A stretch of 23,469 nucleotides of DNA, taken from assembly GCA_900542285.1 (NCBI GenBank), contig UQNF01000026.1:1-23469 (forward strand). The letters run 5' to 3'. Each line of letters begins with the position of its first letter. Position 1 is the first letter of the stretch. The notes beneath the pieces are model-generated. The model saw only the letters and a list, made by a program, of their open reading frames with translations. It was not told the origin of the DNA and ran no database searches. A program made the position numbers and the translations under genes. The DNA comes from an uncultured Clostridium sp. Lineage in GTDB: Bacteria > Bacillota > Clostridia > Christensenellales > CAG-138. Shown piece after piece: positions 1 to 9,075 of the stretch.

Positions 1-1
1 C

Positions 2-400
2 CGTGAAATACGGGACTATCAGGAAAGCATATTCTTCGGGCTGAACCTGCGTCAGCTCGTTTTTTCTATCCTCGCCATTGGCGTAGCCATCGGTATCTAC
101 TTTGGGCTGAACAATATCCTCGGAACGGAAACTGTATCGTGGATGTGCGTTCTCGGCGCTGCTCCCTTTGCCGCAATGGGCTTCATCCGCTACAACGGCA
201 TGAACGCGGAGGAGTTTATCGGCGCATATATCAAGTCTGAATGGCTCATGCCGAAGCACCTGTGCTTTGAGGGCGAGAACGTGTATTGCCTCGCGCTTGC
301 CGAAGCGATTGAGAATAGGCGACCCGATATGCAAGACAAACGGTATCAGAACAAACCGAAAAAGAAGAAAAAAAGAAACGGAGGCGGACGCGATGATTAA
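2..400 (+). CDS. PrgI-family inner-membrane conjugation protein, 5' end missing
   Basis: The frame is already open at the window edge and ends with TAA at 398-400, giving about 132 visible residues. Two hydrophobic segments follow a short polar start: LVFSILAIGVAIGIYFGL and a second around VSWMCVLGAAPFAAMGF. After these comes a cytoplasmic stretch with EEFIGAYIKSEWLMP, and the tail is very basic (KPKKKKKRNGGG). This two-helix layout directly before a VirB4-type ATPase is typical of PrgI-family proteins, which sit in the membrane part of Gram-positive type IV secretion systems. The last 8 bases overlap the start of the ATPase gene, so the two are probably translationally coupled. The N-terminus is cut off by the window. 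Confidence 0.8.
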   Translation, partial: REIRDYQESIFFGLNLRQLVFSILAIGVAIGIYFGLNNILGTETVSWMCVLGAAPFAAMGFIRYNGMNAEEFIGAYIKSEWLMPKHLCFEGENVYCLALAEAIENRRPDMQDKRYQNKPKKKKKRNGGGRDD

Positions 401-2741
401 GGCACTCTCCCGCATATTGAAGCAGGACAGGGAGCGCATGAATATCCCCAGGTCCGTGCAGCAGGTCATTCCCGTAAAACGGATATGGCTTGACGGCATT
501 TGGCTTGTCGGAAACAAGTACAGCAAGTGCTGGCGCTTCACCGACATCAACTATGCAATAGCATCAAAAGACGATAAAACCTCGATGTTCCTTGATTATT
601 CGGAATTGCTCAATGCGCTCGACAGCAATGCGACAACAAAGATAACAGTCTGCAACAAGCGAATGAATAAGCAGGCGTTTGAGGAATCCATACTGCTGCC
701 GTTGCAGGGCGACCAATATGACGGGTATCGCAAGGAATATAACGATATGCTGCTCGACAAGGTAACGGACGTTTCCAACTCCATCGTGCAGGAACGCTAC
801 GTCACCGTTTCCGTTGCGGTCAAGGACATTGATGAAGCGCGCAGCTATTTCAACCGCGTGGGCGCAGACCTTTCCTCGCACCTTTCGCAGCTTTCGTCCT
901 TCTGTGAGGAACTGGACAGCGTGGAGCGATTCCGCATCTTCCACGACTTCTTCCGCGCGGGGGAGGAAGTCAGCTTCAGCATGAACCTGAAACAGATGAT
1001 ACGGCAGGGACGCTCCTTCCGCGACTATATCTGCCCCGACACTTTTGAGTTCAGTAAGGACTGTTTCAAGATGGGCAAGACCCACGGACGGGTGCTGTTC
1101 CTCAAAGACTACGCCTCGTATATCAAGGACAGCCTCGTTGCCGAGCTATGTGAGCTTAACCGCAACCTGTTCTTTTCCATCGACATCATCCCCATCCCCA
1201 CGGACGAAGCGGTGCGCGAGGTGGAAAACAAGCTGTTGGGGGTGGAGACAAACATCACCAACTGGCAGAGAAAGCAGAATCAGAACAATAACTTTTCAGC
1301 AGTTATCCCGTATGACCTCGAGCAGCAGCGCAAGGAAGCAAAGGAGTTTTTAGACGACCTTACGACCCGCGACCAGCGCATGATGTTCGGGCTTGTGACC
1401 ATCGTTCATACCGCAAAGAACAAGAAGCAGCTTGACCGCGATACGGAAACGCTGCAATCCATCGCGCGCAAGCACCTGTGTCAGCTAACGGTCTTGAAGT
1501 ATCAGCAGATGGACGGGCTGAATACGGCGCTGCCCTATGGTTTGAGGAAAATCAACGCGCTTCGGACGCTAACTACCGAGAGCATGGCGGTACTCATGCC
1601 GTTCCGCGCCCATGAAATCATGGATGTGGGCGGGACATACTGCGGCATGAACGCCATCAGCCACAACCTTATCATTGCCAACAGGAAAAACCTCATCAAC
1701 GGCAATGGCTTTATACTCGGCGTATCCGGCTCGGGCAAATCGTTCTTCACGAAGCGTGAAATCGTGTCGCTGTTTCTTGGAACAAACGATGAAATCATCA
1801 TCGCAGACCCGCAGAATGAGTATACGCCGCTCGTAAACGCTTTGGGCGGTGCGGCCATCAACCTCTCTCCGACTTCGCCAAACCATATCAACGCTATGGA
1901 CTTGGCGCTCGGTTATGGTGATAGCGAAAACCCACTTATCGCCAAGAGCGAGTTCGTGCTTTCGTTCATCGAGCAAATCATGGGCGGCACGGGCAAGCTC
2001 GAAGCGGTAGACAAATCTATCATTGACCGCTGCCTTACCAACATCTACGCGGAGTATCTTTCGAGCAACTATACCATTCAGCCGCCGACGCTCTCCGACC
2101 TATATGCGGAGCTTAAAAAGCAAAAGGAGAAACAGGCAAAGGTGCTTGCGCTTGCCATTGAGATGATTGCACAGGGCAATCTTAATATGTTCGCCCATCA
2201 GACCAATGTGGATGTGCATAACAGGCTCATCGCCTACGGCATACGCGACCTCGGCAAGCAGCTTCGGACGCCGGGTATGCTCGTTATGACCGACGCCATT
2301 CGTAACCGCGTGGCGCGAAACCGTGAGCGCGGCATCCGTACCCACGTTATCCTTGACGAGATGCACATCTTCTTTGCCAACGACCTATCGGCGCAGTTCT
2401 TCGCGGAATCATGGAAACAGTTTCGTAAGGACGGCGCACTTGCAACGGGCATCACGCAGAACGTGGAGGATTGCTTAAAATCCCTCACCGCCCGCACCAT
2501 GCTTGCAAACTCTGAATACCTTGTCATGCTCAACCAAGCGCCGACAGACCGCATCGAGCTTGCCAAGCTCCTGCACATCTCCGACAATCAGCTTTCGTAT
2601 ATCACCAACGTCGGCTTCGGTAAGGGGCTTTTGAAGTGCGGAAACTCCATCGTGCCTTTCGTTGACAATTTCCCCAAGAATACAAGGCTCTATCAGCTTA
2701 TGTCAACGAAGCCCGGGGAGATACAAGAAATCCTCGGCTGA
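393..2741 (+). CDS. VirB4/TraE-type conjugation ATPase
   Basis: A 782-residue ATPase that powers the type IV secretion channel during conjugation. The Walker A motif GVSGSGKS is at residues 443-450 and the Walker B motif HVILDEMH is around residues 651-658, with D655 and E656. The N-terminal 400 residues match the variable VirB4 N-domain in size. The C-terminal RecA-like domain contains ITQNVEDCL, a usual VirB4 motif. The ATG at 393 is preferred because GGAGG lies 8 nt upstream and the start overlaps the PrgI-like stop; an in-frame ATG at 267 would lie deep inside the upstream gene. Length and motifs are normal for the family and no damage is visible. It is followed by a UUCG-loop hairpin and then the NlpC/P60 gene. 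Confidence 0.93.
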   Translation: MIKALSRILKQDRERMNIPRSVQQVIPVKRIWLDGIWLVGNKYSKCWRFTDINYAIASKDDKTSMFLDYSELLNALDSNATTKITVCNKRMNKQAFEESILLPLQGDQYDGYRKEYNDMLLDKVTDVSNSIVQERYVTVSVAVKDIDEARSYFNRVGADLSSHLSQLSSFCEELDSVERFRIFHDFFRAGEEVSFSMNLKQMIRQGRSFRDYICPDTFEFSKDCFKMGKTHGRVLFLKDYASYIKDSLVAELCELNRNLFFSIDIIPIPTDEAVREVENKLLGVETNITNWQRKQNQNNNFSAVIPYDLEQQRKEAKEFLDDLTTRDQRMMFGLVTIVHTAKNKKQLDRDTETLQSIARKHLCQLTVLKYQQMDGLNTALPYGLRKINALRTLTTESMAVLMPFRAHEIMDVGGTYCGMNAISHNLIIANRKNLINGNGFILGVSGSGKSFFTKREIVSLFLGTNDEIIIADPQNEYTPLVNALGGAAINLSPTSPNHINAMDLALGYGDSENPLIAKSEFVLSFIEQIMGGTGKLEAVDKSIIDRCLTNIYAEYLSSNYTIQPPTLSDLYAELKKQKEKQAKVLALAIEMIAQGNLNMFAHQTNVDVHNRLIAYGIRDLGKQLRTPGMLVMTDAIRNRVARNRERGIRTHVILDEMHIFFANDLSAQFFAESWKQFRKDGALATGITQNVEDCLKSLTARTMLANSEYLVMLNQAPTDRIELAKLLHISDNQLSYITNVGFGKGLLKCGNSIVPFVDNFPKNTRLYQLMSTKPGEIQEILG

Positions 2742-2747
2742 TTATCG

Positions 2748-2773
2748 GGCAATCGCTTCGGCGGTTGCCTTTT
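2748..2773 (+). terminator. UUCG-capped hairpin with T run after the VirB4 gene
   Basis: A 9-bp stem (GGCAATCGC / GCGGTTGCC, one G-U pair) closes a TTCG tetraloop and is followed by TTTT, 6 bases after the VirB4 stop. It has the form of an intrinsic terminator. Since the next conjugation gene starts only 28 bp later, it may act as a partial terminator or attenuator within the operon. Confidence 0.6.
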
Positions 2774-2801
2774 ACATATTCGGGAGAAAGGAGCGGTGAA
2801 G

Positions 2802-4730
2802 TTGAAGGATATAAAAACAAGATCGTCTGAAAAGACGCTGCGCATATTAACGGATGCGGCAAGAGCCCCAAGAGAGCTTGCGCGCAAATCTCTTATTGAA
2901 TCCAAAGAAAAGGTGAAAGAGGCAGCCGAGCGTCGGCAGCCGCAGGATGAATCGCCTGAACAGTATGCTGAAAACCGCATCGAGCAGACCGCCGAGGAAG
3001 CCGTACACCGCGCGGGCGACGAGGCTTCCTATCAGGGCAGGCGAATCATTCAAAAGGCAAAGAAGGCCAAGCGGAGCAAGGACATCTTTGAACAGCAGGG
3101 AAACCCACCTTCGCGTTCGATGACAAATGGCGGCAGGGTGCAGCAGAGCAGTGCCGCCGCAACAAGGGGCAGTACCGCCAATCAGACCAACGCTTATCGC
3201 GCCGGACGTGAGCGCGTCATTCAAAACGCGCGGTCCTTGCGGCAGACTGCAAGAAACACACGCTACACCGCAAAGTCGGCGCAGACTGCCGAGCGCACGG
3301 CATCGACATCTCGTAAAGCGGTAAAGACCTCGGCGCGCACCGCCGTCAAGAATTCGCAGCAGAGCGTAAAGGTAGCAAAGCATACCGTCAAAACGACAGA
3401 AAAAGCCGCAGTCAAAACAGCGGAGGTTTCCGCAAAACTCTCGCAAAAAGCGGCGCAGGCGGCAGTAAAGGCGGCGCAGACAGCGGCAAAGGCAGCACAG
3501 GCGGCGGCAAAAGCAGCGGCGGCAGCGGCAAAAGCAATTGCGGCAATCATCAAATGGATCGTCGCAGCGGTCAAGGCATTGATAGCGGCTATCGCGGCGG
3601 GAGGCTGGGTGGCGGTTGTCATTATCGTTGTCGTGGCGTTGATCGCCGTGGTGCTGTGTTTATGCTTCGGCGTGTTTTCCTCCAACGAGAGTGCGGACGG
3701 TACGCCCATGACGGACGCTATTGTTTCTATTGACGATGAGTTTACCGCTTCCATCCAAGCGCGAATTGACGAACTGACCGCAAATGCCGACGCCGATGTG
3801 GTGGAAATTCTGTTTACGGGTGATATGGAGGACGAGAACAGTTCCGTATCTAATTGGGTGGACGTGCTTGGCGTGTACTCGGTCTATGCCACCACGGGTG
3901 AAAACGCAGCAGAAGTCATCACAGTCACGCTCGAGAACATAGAGAAGCTCCGGACGGTTTTCTATGATATGAACAGCTTTTCAGTCACCATGGAAACAGA
4001 AACCGTGGAGGAAGTTGAGGTGGATGAGTACGGCGCAATCGTGCTTGACGAGGACGGAGAGCCGATAGTGAACACCACCACGACCCTTTATATCAACGTC
4101 GAGGCCACAAGCCTTGACTACCGTGACGGTGCTGACATATATAGCTTTGACGAGAGCCAAATGGAAATGCTCAAAGAAATCATGCGCCCCGACTATTACC
4201 CACTGTTTGCCGAGCTATGCGGACAGACGCTTGGTGACGGCGGCGAATACGGGCTTGGTCTTGACATCAACCCCGGCCTCTCCGACAGCGAGGTGGGCGC
4301 TCAAATCGTGCAGGCGGCAAAGCGATATATCGGGCGCAGCTATGCAAGTATGGATTGCTCCGGCTTGGTACGCGCAGCATACCGCGATTGCGGGTTATCC
4401 TCCATGAACGGTCTGAACTCCGCATCAATGGCGAAGAAATGCCAAGAGATGGGCGTTCTGTTCACCGACCCCTCGCAGCTTCAATCGGGCGACATTATCT
4501 TCTTTGCCCGCAAGGACACAAGACGCGGCGAGGGCTACTGCACCGACCACAGGCGTTGCGGCAACGGACGCTGTAAGAGATGGATGCAGATTCACCACGT
4601 CGCCATCTACATCAACGGCGAGTTTCTTATCGACAGCACAGGCGGCAACAACTCCGTTCAGATCAGAAAGCATTGGGGCAAAAACGGCTCCGAATGGGAA
4701 TGGATTTGCTTTGGTCGCCCCACAAACTAA
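2802..4730 (+). CDS. Membrane-anchored NlpC/P60 peptidoglycan hydrolase of the conjugation apparatus
   Basis: About 642 residues. A highly charged Arg/Lys/Gln-rich N-terminal region is followed by an Ala/Lys-rich low-complexity stretch of repeated AAKAAQ-like units (about 3440-3540). One strong membrane segment, WVAVVIIVVVALIAVVLCLC, lies near residues 269-288. After a long acidic extracellular part comes a C-terminal NlpC/P60 domain with catalytic Cys519 in MDCSGLV and His599 in IHHVAIYI. Such proteins open the cell wall for the conjugation channel. The TTG at 2802 is chosen because AAAGGAG ends 8 nt before it; the in-frame GTG at 2796 is only 2 nt from the same site. No separate lysozyme-type (SLT) domain is recognisable, unlike the two-domain hydrolases of Tn916-type elements. 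It ends 20 bp before the sortase gene. Confidence 0.88.
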   Translation: MKDIKTRSSEKTLRILTDAARAPRELARKSLIESKEKVKEAAERRQPQDESPEQYAENRIEQTAEEAVHRAGDEASYQGRRIIQKAKKAKRSKDIFEQQGNPPSRSMTNGGRVQQSSAAATRGSTANQTNAYRAGRERVIQNARSLRQTARNTRYTAKSAQTAERTASTSRKAVKTSARTAVKNSQQSVKVAKHTVKTTEKAAVKTAEVSAKLSQKAAQAAVKAAQTAAKAAQAAAKAAAAAAKAIAAIIKWIVAAVKALIAAIAAGGWVAVVIIVVVALIAVVLCLCFGVFSSNESADGTPMTDAIVSIDDEFTASIQARIDELTANADADVVEILFTGDMEDENSSVSNWVDVLGVYSVYATTGENAAEVITVTLENIEKLRTVFYDMNSFSVTMETETVEEVEVDEYGAIVLDEDGEPIVNTTTTLYINVEATSLDYRDGADIYSFDESQMEMLKEIMRPDYYPLFAELCGQTLGDGGEYGLGLDINPGLSDSEVGAQIVQAAKRYIGRSYASMDCSGLVRAAYRDCGLSSMNGLNSASMAKKCQEMGVLFTDPSQLQSGDIIFFARKDTRRGEGYCTDHRRCGNGRCKRWMQIHHVAIYINGEFLIDSTGGNNSVQIRKHWGKNGSEWEWICFGRPTN

Positions 4731-4750
4731 AACAGAAAGTGAGAAAGAAC

Positions 4751-5410
4751 ATGAAAAAACTCTCCTCTTTGCAGATAGCGGCGCTTGCCGTTCTTTCCTT
4801 CATCGTTGCGGCGCTCGCCATCGCTGCGCTTGCCACAGGCAATAACCTCGCCGTCCCCTTAGAGCTTCCAACGACAACAACAAAGCCGGAGGCGTTAGAT
4901 ATTGAGCTTGCGTATGATGAAAAAACATTCGCTCCCCTGCCCTTTTCCATGCCAACAGCAAGACCGACAGCTTCTCCTTCGGCAAGTCCCGCAGAAAGCG
5001 CAACGCCTTCAAACAGCAAGCGGGCAGATACCTTCTGTACGCTGACTATCTGCGGCAAGGATATTCCCGTGCGCTATGGCGTGGATGAAAAGACGCTTGA
5101 AAAATCTCCGGGCTATCTACCGTCCTCGGCTCTGCCTGGGGCGGAGGGAACGTGCGCCATCTATGGACACCGCAACCGCAATCACTTCAAGGCGTTGAAG
5201 AATGCGCAGGTTAGCGACAGCATCAAGGTGACAATGGCAGACGGAACGGTCTATACCTACGTCATTACCGACATAACCATATTTGAAAGCACTTCGGACT
5301 GGACGCTGCCCGCTGCGGATGGGCGAATGCTTACGCTCGTCACCTGCTATCCGTTCCAGTACAGCGGTCATGCGCCCGGGAAGTGCGTGGTGACGGCGAG
5401 GTTGAAATAA
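4751..5410 (+). CDS. Sortase with N-terminal membrane anchor
   Basis: A 219-residue sortase that would attach surface proteins to the cell wall. The first ~30 residues form an uncleaved signal-anchor, followed by a Thr/Pro/Ser-rich linker (about residues 40-90). The catalytic domain has His140 in YGHRNRNHF, Cys199 in TLVTCYPF and Arg217 in VVTARLK at the extreme C-terminus. TLVTC and the small size fit the class D/E-like sortases seen in clostridial conjugative elements; the exact class is not certain. The ATG at 4751 is the natural start because the anchor follows it immediately; the ribosome binding site (GAGAAAG) is weak. Its TAA stop at 5408-5410 is in the same frame as the relaxase remnant that follows. 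Confidence 0.88.
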   Translation: MKKLSSLQIAALAVLSFIVAALAIAALATGNNLAVPLELPTTTTKPEALDIELAYDEKTFAPLPFSMPTARPTASPSASPAESATPSNSKRADTFCTLTICGKDIPVRYGVDEKTLEKSPGYLPSSALPGAEGTCAIYGHRNRNHFKALKNAQVSDSIKVTMADGTVYTYVITDITIFESTSDWTLPAADGRMLTLVTCYPFQYSGHAPGKCVVTARLK

Positions 5411-6337
5411 AGCAAATCCGTTCCCGCCACCGACTGGAACGAGCAGACCAAAGCGGAGGAATGGCGGGCGGCATGGGCTGAAATCTGCAATTCGTATCTT
5501 GAAAAGGGAAATCATACCGAGCGCATAGACCACCGCAGCTATGAGCGGCAGGGAATAGACCTGATCCCCACCGTGCATCTTGGCGTAGCCGCCTTTCAGA
5601 TGGAGAAGCGCGGAATCCGCACGGAGCGGGGAAACATCAACCGCGAAATCGAAGTCACAAATCAGAAGCTGCGGCAGTTGAAAGCCCGCATTTCCAAGCT
5701 GCAAAGCTGGCTGAAAGAGGAAGCGGCGAACACCGAGCCGCCCACTCTTGCAGAGGTGATACAGGGTATCCTTTCGCGGCGGGAGCAGACGGGAAAACCG
5801 GGCTGTTATACCGCTGTCAACAATCTGAAAGCAGCGGCAAAAATGCTGAATTTCCTGCAAGAGAATCAGATCGTGGATATGGACGGCCTGACGGAAAAAA
5901 TGGCGGGTATGTTCGGGGAGCAGCGCGAAATATCCGAAAAGCTGAAGCCCATCGACAGGCGGCTGAAAACCCTTGACGGGCATATTTCAAACGCCGAAAA
6001 GTATTTGAAGTACTGCGAGGTTTACGGGAAATACAGGCGGCAGCCGCCGAAAAAGCAGGAGGCGTTTTACGAAGCGTACCGCATGGAGCTGACCCATTAC
6101 GAAGCCGCAGGACGCTATCTTGACGGCGTGATGAACGGCAGGACGAGCATTCCGCTGAAAGCATGGAAAGCGGAGCAGGAGAAGCTGACCGCCGAGCGGA
6201 AGGAGCTGTCCCGCCGCTATCTCGCACTGAAAGACGAGGTAAAGGAAGCGGAGCGGATACGGAAGGGCGTTTACGCGATCCTGCGGGAGGAAAACCGCAA
6301 AGAGCAGCCTACGCACAAGCAAGACCTTGACCGCTGA
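5411..6337 (+). pseudogene. MobA/MobL-family relaxase, C-terminal fragment only
   Basis: About 308 codons are open in one frame directly after the sortase stop, with no credible start at the 5' edge. The first internal start candidate is GTG at 5573. The text includes WRAAWAEICNSYLEKGN, IDHRSYERQG and PTVHLGVAAFQMEKRG, which is the conserved end of the MobA/MobL nicking domain. A long Arg/Lys/Glu-rich coiled-coil-like tail follows. The N-terminal half, with the catalytic Tyr and the His motif, is missing. The fragment therefore cannot nick oriT. The abrupt joining to the sortase gene marks a rearrangement breakpoint at about 5410. The family assignment rests on remembered motifs, not on a search. 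Confidence 0.8.
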
Positions 6338-6508
6338 AAAGACAGAGCGGCGGGATAACCATCTCCCATATCCCTATAACAGTCATTACTTTTGTCGCCG
6401 TTCCGGCTTTTGCGGGACCTCGCATCCCGCACCTCCGACCTCAAACAAGGAACAGAATGGAGTGTCAATATGTAACACAGAGACAGTCGCCCCTCTGCAA
6501 TTCCGTAA

Positions 6509-6885
6509 AATGCAAAAAGCGGTCAAGATCCGATAAATATCTAAAGCAGCCAGCAGGAACACGCTGGGCAAGGAATTCTTCGCCGGGGCGTTTTCTGCTT
6601 GGAAAATTCAAGGCAAAAGCCGCAGAAAACGAACGAAAAACGGCAACCGTACAAAAGTAAATACTATACAGTACAATAAGCTTTTGCAAACTCAAAACAT
6701 AGCAGTTTATTTTCGATGGACTATCTATTTCGTATTGAACCATTCTGTATATAGTTTTTTCAGCGGATTTCGAATAATGCCTTATGGAATTCCATAAGCA
6801 GCGACTCTTTCGTAATATTCTTCTAAACACAGTTCATTGTTGTAACAGTATTCAGCTATATCCAAACCCACATAACGGAAATGCC
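6509..6885. repeat. 377-bp direct repeat, copy 1
   Basis: Read base by base, this stretch is identical to 14012-14388 with a constant offset of 7503 and no visible mismatch. It covers the last 34 codons of the VanY gene (6782-6885) and 273 bp downstream of it. The flanking bases differ immediately outside (6508 against 14011, and 6886 against 14389), so the edges are sharp. In this copy the VanY gene continues unbroken across the right edge, so copy 1 is the original context of the VanY end. Confidence 0.95.
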
Positions 6886-7375
6886 ATGGCTCGAATATCA
6901 CACCGGTAATATTCTCCTTATCTTTGGGGTAACGTAACACAAATCCAAAGCAATGGGCGTTGGCAGCGAGCCATCTACCCATATCGGTATTTGCAAAACC
7001 ACTATCGGCAACATCATAGTTTTGAGACAGGATATCTATAGCAAGACCTGTAGGATGCTCACTCATGTTACCGGGCAGCACCTTTACAGGAAAGGATTTT
7101 GGTTCAGAACCGTACTGAGGGTCCTTTTCAAGGCGAGCTGACCAAAGTTGCTGTTGCATATCTATAGGTCGGTAAACACTATTTATAATAAACCCCCTCA
7201 CCCCGTCATTATTAGCTTGAGTAAGCATAGTAGCAAGAGCTTCTCCTGCTAGTGGATGAACCATCATATTTTCTTCGTATGAAGCTATATCTTCGCCCAT
7301 ATATGTTTTTAGAGGGACCAAGTAAGGGGAATAATCAGGTGGCAATGGGTTATCCCAGTTAACAAGTATAGCCAC
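6782..7375 (-). CDS. VanY/LdcB-like D,D- or L,D-carboxypeptidase (M15B), probably 5'-truncated
   Basis: A 197-residue zinc peptidase that trims the terminal D-Ala from cell-wall stem peptides. The zinc motif SEHPTGLAID gives His107 and Asp114. EPWHFRYVG supplies catalytic Glu162 and zinc ligand His165, and Arg69 in SVYRP is conserved. The start is a GTG at 7375 with a weak ribosome binding site. The frame stays open upstream to about 7465 without a better start, and no signal peptide is present although the family normally works outside the cell, so the 5' end was probably lost. The 200 bp between it and the ATPase gene hold only an unassigned short frame. It does not resemble a full van cluster: no VanH, ligase or VanX lies nearby. 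The last 34 codons lie in the 377-bp repeat. Confidence 0.82.
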   Translation of the reverse strand: MAILVNWDNPLPPDYSPYLVPLKTYMGEDIASYEENMMVHPLAGEALATMLTQANNDGVRGFIINSVYRPIDMQQQLWSARLEKDPQYGSEPKSFPVKVLPGNMSEHPTGLAIDILSQNYDVADSGFANTDMGRWLAANAHCFGFVLRYPKDKENITGVIFEPWHFRYVGLDIAEYCYNNELCLEEYYERVAAYGIP

Positions 7376-7575
7376 ATCAATTTCTTGTTCGACTAATCCA
7401 ACTCCATCCCGACCACCAAAGCAATCAAATCCGAACCCGATGCCGATAGGTGATGGGTTCGGATTTGTCGTTTATCTCAACGTTCACCAGCGGTGAGATA
7501 GGCATCAACTCAACAATGCTAAATGGAGTGGAGATTATGATTCCCCGCTCCATTTCTATTAACAATTGTTTTGTA

Positions 7576-8214
7576 CTAAACCATGCGTTCGGCATTACCG
7601 TGATCCATAGAATAGACCTCATCACATAACAGATTTATGTCCTCTTTATTGTGGCAGGCTATCAAAATGGTTTTCCCCTCATCTTTTAGCGACAGAAATA
7701 ACTTACGCATATCTTGAACTCCTATATTGTCTAAGCCGTTCATTGGCTCATCTAATATGAGTATTGACGGATCCTCCATAATCGATTGAGCAATTCCCAA
7801 ACGTTGTCTCATGCCAAGAGAAAATTTTCCTACTCTTTTTTTATCTGCGGGATCTAATCCTACCATGCGAATACAGTCTTTTACCCGTTTTTTATCGACT
7901 TTTTTCCTGATTGAAGCCAGCAACCACAGGTTGTCAAACGCGCTATAATTAGACAGAAATCCGGGGGATTCAATAATTATGCCTATACTTGAAACTGTCT
8001 GCTTATCCACAGGCTTCCCCTCAATTAGAATTTTTCCGCTCGAAACAGGCATAAGGCCTACAATACACTTAAACAGTACGGTTTTACCCGAGCCATTTCG
8101 GCCTATGATCCCATAAATTTTACCACGTTCAAAATCGAAATTAACACAATGTAACGCTTCTTCTTCACCAAAGCGCTTTGTTACATTAATAACCTTAATA
8201 ATGGGGTCTGACAT
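7576..8214 (-). CDS. ABC transporter ATP-binding protein (BcrA/lantibiotic-immunity type)
   Basis: A 212-residue ATPase subunit. Walker A GRNGSGKT is at residues 38-45, the signature FSLGM at 131-135, Walker B ILILDEP at 151-157 and the H-loop His at 188. The Q-loop position reads IIESPGF, with Glu where most ABC ATPases have Gln; this is the pattern of the BcrA/LanF exporter subgroup involved in peptide export or self-protection. It is the last of three tightly linked transporter genes, 15 bp after a permease gene, and would energise both permeases. The C-terminus (MDHGNAERMV) is a little short for the family, which may be natural or may reflect the nearby breakpoint. The substrate cannot be read from sequence. 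Confidence 0.9.
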   Translation of the reverse strand: MSDPIIKVINVTKRFGEEEALHCVNFDFERGKIYGIIGRNGSGKTVLFKCIVGLMPVSSGKILIEGKPVDKQTVSSIGIIIESPGFLSNYSAFDNLWLLASIRKKVDKKRVKDCIRMVGLDPADKKRVGKFSLGMRQRLGIAQSIMEDPSILILDEPMNGLDNIGVQDMRKLFLSLKDEGKTILIACHNKEDINLLCDEVYSMDHGNAERMV

Positions 8215-8229
8215 AGTTAAAAATCCTTT

Positions 8230-9075
8230 CTAAGCCAAAGTATGAGCAACGGATAGGTTCTTTTTATGTATTACAACAAAAGCGGCACAAGTAAATATTC
8301 CTATCATTGCTGACAAAATATAAATTGAATACCCGGGAGTTATGTTTACATTGTCAAAATAAGCAATATTGGACAAGGATATTGGAGAAAATCGAAGCCA
8401 TCGGGCTGATAAAAAGTTGGCTATAAAGTAGTTAAACATGGTGATAGTACAACAGATAATAGAACCTGAGGAATGACCAATGCTCATATTAAATACAAAC
8501 ATTATAAGCCCAATCAGACTGCACATCATCCAGTTTAGCAGCATACTGAGTCCCATAGCTGATACTGGTGAAAAAGAGTAAATAATTCGTTGATATAAGA
8601 CAAACGGAATATTATAAACAGAAGCAGCATCGGTCAAAGAAATTGTACCTATTGCTTTTCCCCATTCTACTGTCCATTCAATACGATTTACAAATGGCAA
8701 CAGCGTTAGCAACACAATAAACAGAACAAGCATTGCACTTGCCATAAAAATATAAAGAATTTGTCCCGCTGCCCATAGGTGTCTACCGGACCGGATAATA
8801 ACATAAGGAGCAGACCCATCAATAAACGGAGCATCGGAAAAGAGAAATACAGAGCATAGTATAATTGCAACTTGGGTATATAAGTCTGTGCTAATAAATG
8901 GAAATAACCACGGCGAAATTGCAATTCCCACATCACGGAGAAACGCACGGATCGGCAGAACACACCACAGTATTGTTATAACCAAAAATATGATGATAGT
9001 GAGAATCCTTGGGTTGTTGGGCCACTTCCTTATGTTTCGTACAGCAATGCTGTTTATGATGTTTAGCCTAGTCAT
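8230..9075 (-). CDS. ABC-2-like exporter permease subunit (second)
   Basis: A 281-residue membrane protein with about six hydrophobic segments, the first near residues 24-43 (LTIIIFLVITILWCVLPI). The N-terminus is short and basic. The start codon at 9075 overlaps the end of the upstream permease gene by 8 bases, and the ATPase gene follows after 15 bp, so the three form one transcriptional unit. Pairs of unlike permeases with one ATPase are typical of LanEFG/BcrAB-like exporters. No substrate-binding domain is present. Primary sequence identity with the sister permease is not obvious. Confidence 0.75.
   Translation of the reverse strand: MTRLNIINSIAVRNIRKWPNNPRILTIIIFLVITILWCVLPIRAFLRDVGIAISPWLFPFISTDLYTQVAIILCSVFLFSDAPFIDGSAPYVIIRSGRHLWAAGQILYIFMASAMLVLFIVLLTLLPFVNRIEWTVEWGKAIGTISLTDAASVYNIPFVLYQRIIYSFSPVSAMGLSMLLNWMMCSLIGLIMFVFNMSIGHSSGSIICCTITMFNYFIANFLSARWLRFSPISLSNIAYFDNVNITPGYSIYILSAMIGIFTCAAFVVIHKKNLSVAHTLA

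Noticed and set aside
267..392. Longer VirB4 start at ATG 267
   Set aside because: It would add 42 residues read out of frame from the PrgI-like gene; the ATG at 393 has a good ribosome binding site and the usual overlap.
3263..3754. 163-codon - strand Ala-rich frame
   Set aside because: It is the antisense shadow of the Ala/Lys-rich repeat in the NlpC/P60 gene.
7425..7625. Short - strand frame between the ATPase and VanY-like genes
   Set aside because: It overlaps the ATPase end in another frame, has no clear ribosome binding site and no recognisable motif; it may hold scraps of a lost gene but cannot be supported.
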